Origin: Candidatus Parcubacteria bacterium
GTDB lineage: Bacteria; Patescibacteria; ABY1; BM507; UBA12075
Length of the DNA stretch: 64,000 nt
Assembly: GCA_002869165.1 (NCBI GenBank)
Contig: PKTK01000001.1
Location: 310,001-374,000, forward strand
Reading direction: 5' to 3'
The notes beneath the pieces were generated by a model that saw only the letters and a list, made by a program, of their open reading frames with translations, searched no databases and was not told the origin of the DNA. Positions within the stretch are counted from its first letter, which is position 1. Each line of letters begins with the position of its first letter. The translations under genes and the position numbers were made by a program. Positions 60,668 to 64,000 of the stretch are shown here, one piece after another.

Positions 60668-61644
60668 TTTTCTTCCACTGTTTTTTCCTTTTTCTTTGAT
60701 GCATTGTTGAGAACTTGAACAATAAAGTAACCAATAAACATAATAAAAATTGCAATAAAGAATTCTTTGTTGATTTCAGGTAATACATTCCTTTCAGCAA
60801 TTGTATAAACCTCCCCGTTAATGATTTTTTGATCAATGGCTTCTTTCAAGGGCCATATTTTTTTTATAGAGCCAATGATCAACCCAGTTAATATTGCTAA
60901 AGTGAGATTGTAGTTTTTATCAAAAAGTTTTGCTATTATTCTTGAGATAGTAATAACACCTATCAGGCACCCTGAGGCAAAGATCACTAGTATAATGATG
61001 TTTTCGCTTTGGAGTGGATTTTTGGCAGCATTTAAGATAAATTCATATTTCCCTATTAAGAGGAGAAGAAAAGATCCGCTAATTCCCGGAAGTATCATGG
61101 CAGTTATAGCAATAATGCCTGAAATAAAAATAAACCATAAATATTCGGGAGTGGTTGTTGGGATAATATTTACAATTATGAAACCAATAAATGAACCAAT
61201 CAAAAGTCCGAGTCCACCAGATCCCCATATGTTTTTTATCTTTTCACCAATGATAAATATAGATGAAAGAATGAGACCGAAGAAAAGCGACCAAGTATAA
61301 ATAGCCTGATTTTGCAAGAGAAATGAAATAAGATTGGCAAAAACAAATATTGAAAAAAGTATACCTGAAACTAGAGTAAGTAAAAATCTAAAGTGAGAGG
61401 TGCATAATGCCTCCTTGATTTGAAATTTTAGTAGTTGCAAGAAGAATTTTAAATTTATTGACTTAACAGCATTCATTAAATTTTTGTATATGCCAGTAAT
61501 AAAAGCAACAGTGCCACCAGAAACCCCTGGAACCAAATCAGCCGCGCCCATTGCCATACCTTTGGCAAATAAAAGCAAGAACTCTAGCTTTGCTCTAGGT
61601 CCTGGTGAATAAAAATATGCTTCTTTCCAAGTAAGTTTATTCAT
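60664..61644 (-). CDS. DUF368 membrane protein, likely undecaprenyl-phosphate translocase
   Basis: 326 residues with about ten helices. The N-terminal GMAMGAADLVPGVSGGTVAFITGIY and the second MILPGISGSFLLLLIGKYEF are the paired conserved motifs of DUF368, a family shown to flip undecaprenyl phosphate (PopT-like). This would recycle the lipid carrier for the wall and surface sugar enzymes seen here. It ends against def with a four-base overlap. Confidence 0.88.
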   Translation of the reverse strand: MNKLTWKEAYFYSPGPRAKLEFLLLFAKGMAMGAADLVPGVSGGTVAFITGIYKNLMNAVKSINLKFFLQLLKFQIKEALCTSHFRFLLTLVSGILFSIFVFANLISFLLQNQAIYTWSLFFGLILSSIFIIGEKIKNIWGSGGLGLLIGSFIGFIIVNIIPTTTPEYLWFIFISGIIAITAMILPGISGSFLLLLIGKYEFILNAAKNPLQSENIIILVIFASGCLIGVITISRIIAKLFDKNYNLTLAILTGLIIGSIKKIWPLKEAIDQKIINGEVYTIAERNVLPEINKEFFIAIFIMFIGYFIVQVLNNASKKKEKTVEEN

Positions 61645-61693
61645 GCTTTAATGTAATTATTATTAATTATATCTTAACACATTAAATTTAAAA

Positions 61694-62614
61694 ATGACAA
61701 ATAAAATAAAAACAATTTTTATTGGTACACCAAGGATTGCTGTTCCTAGCTTTGAAAAATTGGTTTTTAGTGATTATTTTGAAGTTTTGGCAGTTATAAC
61801 CCAAAAGGACAAAAAAGTGGGCAGAAAGCAAGAAATAAGCCTTTCAGAAGTCAAAAAAAGGGCCCTTGAGCATAATATAGATGTTTTACAGCCAGAAAAG
61901 ATAAAGGATATAAAAAATGATATTTTAAACCTTAAACCTGATATAGTAGTAGTAATGGCCTATGGTCAGATTATTCCCAAGGATATTTTAGATATTCCAA
62001 AATATGGATTTGTAAATATTCACACTTCCCTACTCCCAGAATATCGTGGTGCTTCTTGTATTCAGTCAGCAATTTTGAATCAAGATGAAGTAACAGGTGT
62101 TACCTTCATGCAAATGGATGAGGGTATGGATACAGGGCCAATTATTGCTCAAAAGGAATTGAGAATAAACAATAATGATTATGAAGAGCTGGTAATTAGA
62201 TTGGCTGATTTAAGTGCTCAAAATATTGAAGAGGTTTTATGTCTCTATGTAAAAGGAGAATTGTTGCCAAAAAAGCAAAATGATAATCTGGCTACATACA
62301 CCACAATAATAAAAAAGCAGGCTGGTAAAATAGATTTTAATATGAATTCAGAAAAAGTATTGGCAATGTATCGAGCTTACAAAAAATGGCCAGGAATTTA
62401 TATTGAAAAAGCAAATAAAAATATTAAATTAATTGAACTTGGCAATGAGACGGACAAAGGGAAAAAGAAAGCCGGTGATCTGTATAAAAAAAATGAACAA
62501 CTATTCTTAATGCTTAATGATACCGCAGTTGAGATTAAAAAAATTCAAGTTTCAGGTAAAAAAGTTATTGAAGCCAAGAATTTTATACAAGGTTATTCAT
62601 ATCTTCTATCATAA
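61694..62614 (+). CDS. fmt: Methionyl-tRNA formyltransferase
   Basis: 306 residues. N-terminal formyltransferase with VVVMAYGQIIP, VNIHTSLLPEYRGASCIQ (catalytic Asn-x-His) and GVTFMQMDEGMDTGP (catalytic Asp). The C-terminal domain has RAYKKWPGIYIE. It formylates initiator tRNA, matching def. Its terminator follows within 14 bases. Confidence 0.95.
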   Translation: MTNKIKTIFIGTPRIAVPSFEKLVFSDYFEVLAVITQKDKKVGRKQEISLSEVKKRALEHNIDVLQPEKIKDIKNDILNLKPDIVVVMAYGQIIPKDILDIPKYGFVNIHTSLLPEYRGASCIQSAILNQDEVTGVTFMQMDEGMDTGPIIAQKELRINNNDYEELVIRLADLSAQNIEEVLCLYVKGELLPKKQNDNLATYTTIIKKQAGKIDFNMNSEKVLAMYRAYKKWPGIYIEKANKNIKLIELGNETDKGKKKAGDLYKKNEQLFLMLNDTAVEIKKIQVSGKKVIEAKNFIQGYSYLLS

Positions 62615-62627
62615 AGATGTTAAAGAA

Positions 62628-62665
62628 AAAAAGCACCCGCACATCATATGATGCGCGGGCGCTTT
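62628..62665. terminator. Strong hairpin terminator after fmt
   Basis: A long stem (AAAGC-CCCGC-CATCAT pairing with ATGATG-GCGGG-GCTTT, two unpaired bases) flanked by A6 and a short T run. Confidence 0.75.
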
Positions 62666-62902
62666 AATCCCCATGCTTTTGGCTCTTTAAAATGAGTTCA
62701 AGAGCCTCTTAAGATATTGATGTAAAATCAATATATACTTAAGTGTTTGCATTATACATTATTATATTTTTTTGTCAAGACCCCTACTTGTACATAAGCT
62801 GTTAAAAAGCTGTGGATACTGTATAAAAATTGTGTACACTTAGACAATAAGTAAATATACATTAAAAATATACATTTTAATATACATACGAGGAATAAAG
62901 TA
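62666..62902. other. AT-rich spacer between fmt and tRNA-Glu
   Basis: No gene is seen. It holds a small stem-loop (ATATTGAT / ATCAATAT near 62732) and repeated ATACATT steps. A partial promoter-like TTGTCA occurs near 62773 without a clear -10. Confidence 0.4.
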
Positions 62903-62931
62903 TTGATAAATAAAAAAAACTATGTTATGAT
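62903..62931 (+). promoter_or_regulatory. tRNA-Glu promoter
   Basis: TTGATA (62903-62908), exact 17-base spacer, TATGAT (62926-62931). Confidence 0.65.
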
Positions 62932-62978
62932 AAATTTTGTTAAATTTGTAAAAAGAGTTTTTGAAAAAAAATAAAGAT

Positions 62979-63050
62979 GGCCCCTTCGTCTAGTGGTTAG
63001 GACGCGAGGTTCTCATCCTTGAAACAGGGGTTCGATTCCCCTAGGGGTCA
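62979..63050 (+). tRNA. tRNA-Glu (anticodon CUC)
   Basis: 72 bases fold as a cloverleaf: acceptor GGCCCCT / AGGGGTC, a D stem GTC / GAC, anticodon stem CGAGG / CCTTG with loop TTCTCAT (anticodon CTC at 63012-63014, reading GAG), and T arm AGGGG-TTCGATT-CCCCT. CCA is not encoded. It reads only GAG, so a separate UUC tRNA must exist elsewhere. It is not a stop-codon suppressor. Confidence 0.95.
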
Positions 63051-63056
63051 CAAATA

Positions 63057-63088
63057 AAAATACCGGGTGAATACCTGGTGTTTTTATT
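63057..63088 (+). terminator. Terminator of tRNA-Glu
   Basis: ACCGGGT / ACCTGGT stem (one G-T pair), GAAT loop, T5. Confidence 0.8.
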
Positions 63089-63210
63089 TGTGATATTTAG
63101 GTAGGATAGATCACCTTGTGATTATGCTTGGGAATAGAAAAATCCAAATATATGAGACCAATTTCATAAAGTAAAAACTAGTTATTTTGAGGGTGTGAGG
63201 CTTCCGCCTC

Positions 63211-63236
63211 TTCGATTCCCCTAGGGGTCACAAATA
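63211..63236 (+). repeat. Duplicate of the tRNA-Glu 3' end
   Basis: 26 bases from TTCGATTCCC to CACAAATA are identical to 63031-63056 (tRNA T loop to just past the gene), exactly 180 bases apart. It could be an att-like scar of integration or the rest of a second tRNA gene. The 180-bp block between holds no gene. Confidence 0.9.
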
Positions 63237-63283
63237 TGAATGGACTGCGGATGCTGTTTGTTTTTTTTGTGCAGTTAGTAAAA

Positions 63284-63308
63284 TAAAAACAGCTACTTAG
63301 TAGCTGTT
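63284..63308 (-). terminator. Terminator of the gene at 63317
   Basis: AACAGCTAC / GTAGCTGTT, perfect 9-bp stem with TTA loop; the minus-strand T run follows. Confidence 0.8.
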
Positions 63309-63316
63309 GTAAATTT

Positions 63317-63733
63317 TTATTTGTTTGAGTTCCATTCCACATCCTTTTTTGTGGGCTTAGCCAATTTGGACACTATCTGACTTTCAAGATATTCCCAGAT
63401 AATAATACCTTTTATAGGTTTGTGGGTTTTGGATACGCTTTTTTGTTCTAGTGAGGTGATACTTTTAGTTTGAAGGTCTAGGTGAAAATTTTGAAAGAAT
63501 AAATCATCTTCAAGAACAATTGATTCAATAATCAAAGATCTTTTATTATTTGGAATGATTTTTAGCACTTTCCCTTTGTTAGCAATAAATTCTAAAATGT
63601 ACTTAATCAAGATATCAATGATGCTTGTTTCAGCGTGTATGTTTTTTAAGGTTATGCCAATAATTTCAGCTCTTTTTCTAGTAATATTTTTTGTTTCTAT
63701 TTCAAATACAGTGTGATTTTTTTTATTAGCCAT
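63317..63733 (-). CDS. Orphan basic protein with strong SD
   Basis: 138 residues; AAAGGAGGAATT precedes ATG 63733. Soluble and Lys/Ile-rich, with no motif. It stands alone, transcribed away from the NCS2 permease gene. No family is recognised. Confidence 0.5.
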   Translation of the reverse strand: MANKKNHTVFEIETKNITRKRAEIIGITLKNIHAETSIIDILIKYILEFIANKGKVLKIIPNNKRSLIIESIVLEDDLFFQNFHLDLQTKSITSLEQKSVSKTHKPIKGIIIWEYLESQIVSKLAKPTKKDVEWNSNK

Positions 63734-63858
63734 AATTCCTCCTTTTTTTAAATGATCGTTCTACAAATTTTAGAAAAAGATATCTATTTTGTCAATTGAC
63801 TATTGATAATAATAATGATATTTTTATTATAATTTCGTAGTTCTTTATACTAATACAA

Positions 63859-64000
63859 ATGGAAGTAGAAAAAGTGGAAAGTGATTACAGGTTTCATTTA
63901 AAAGATGCAATTTTGGGAATGCAGATGTTATTTGTTGCTTTTGGAGCCTTAGTTTTGGTGCCTTTGATAGTTGGCCTTAATTCAAGCGTGGCATTATTCA
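63859..64000 (+). CDS. NCS2 uracil/xanthine permease, N-terminal part
   Basis: The first 47 codons read LGMQMLFVAFGALVLVPLIV and GLNSSVALF, the start of NCS2 nucleobase permeases (UraA type: LGLQ-x-x-A-F-x-A-x-x-x-V-P). The gene runs off the right edge. TATAAT (63828-63833) with TTGATA 19 bases before it is a plausible promoter. Confidence 0.8.
   Translation, partial: MEVEKVESDYRFHLKDAILGMQMLFVAFGALVLVPLIVGLNSSVALF

Noticed and set aside
62979..63050. Suppressor tRNA that would read UAG
   Set aside because: The anticodon is CTC, which reads the Glu codon GAG; a suppressor would need CTA.

Overview
The window looks like a chromosomal segment of a Candidate Phyla Radiation (Patescibacteria, Parcubacteria-like) bacterium. 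It is strongly AT-rich, and most housekeeping genes start without a Shine-Dalgarno sequence. It carries twin PilT-type ATPases, a WecA-type transferase, a class II LysRS with an HD extension, and many orphan secreted or membrane proteins. TGA is used as an ordinary stop (ends of the genes at 3134, 22374, 26321 and 27100), so the standard bacterial code 11 applies. This placement rests on gene content only.

Layout. 1-0.7 kb: the tail of an unknown gene, then rpmA (L27) on the minus strand with its own promoter and a 5'UTR hairpin. 0.9-6.6 kb: an accessory strip of orphan genes, several with strong SD sequences and their own promoters or terminators. 6.7-14.9 kb: an AbrB-like regulator, an M23-like lipoprotein, secreted and anchored proteins, a CYTH protein, a DEPTGPGSG repeat protein and a DUF362-type ferredoxin. 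15-23 kb: a membrane-anchored ClpC-like AAA+ protein, a WecA-like transferase, VanZ-like, QueH, two PilT paralogues and dtd. 23-28 kb: an envelope cluster with a beta-propeller lipoprotein and an HtrA-like protein whose active site looks dead. 28.4-45.7 kb: core genes (lepA, recJ, rnhA, miaB, miaA, O-antigen ligase-like, greA, lysS-HD, rsmG, serS, aminotransferase, MurF-like, FtsQ-like). 45.7-47.1 kb: a palindrome-rich gap and a broken S51 peptidase gene. 47.1-54.3 kb: a Xer recombinase, a slipin, a broken M23 murein hydrolase gene, gltX, a WecG-Nudix fusion and AmrS. 54.4-57.2 kb: CIRCE-controlled clpB. 57.4-62.6 kb: a large secreted protein, AmrB, def, a DUF368 lipid translocase and fmt. 63 kb: tRNA-Glu(CUC) with a duplicated 3' end, then the start of an NCS2 permease.

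The strongest cross-cutting signal is that seven otherwise intact reading frames are cut by one in-frame TAA or TAG (1618, 10462, 13185, 22936, 34473, 46703 and 49795 minus), never TGA. In each case the reading frame continues cleanly afterwards, and in most the continuation is recognisable protein. Every one can be explained by a single G-to-T or C-to-A change. This could be oxidative damage or sequencing error, real gene decay, or nonsense readthrough; the sequence alone cannot decide. A second pattern is that orphan, solitary genes tend to have strong AGGAGG-type ribosome binding sites while core genes have none, which suggests two populations of genes with different origin or translation mode. 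Recurrent promoters have a TTGNNN-N17-TATAAT form.
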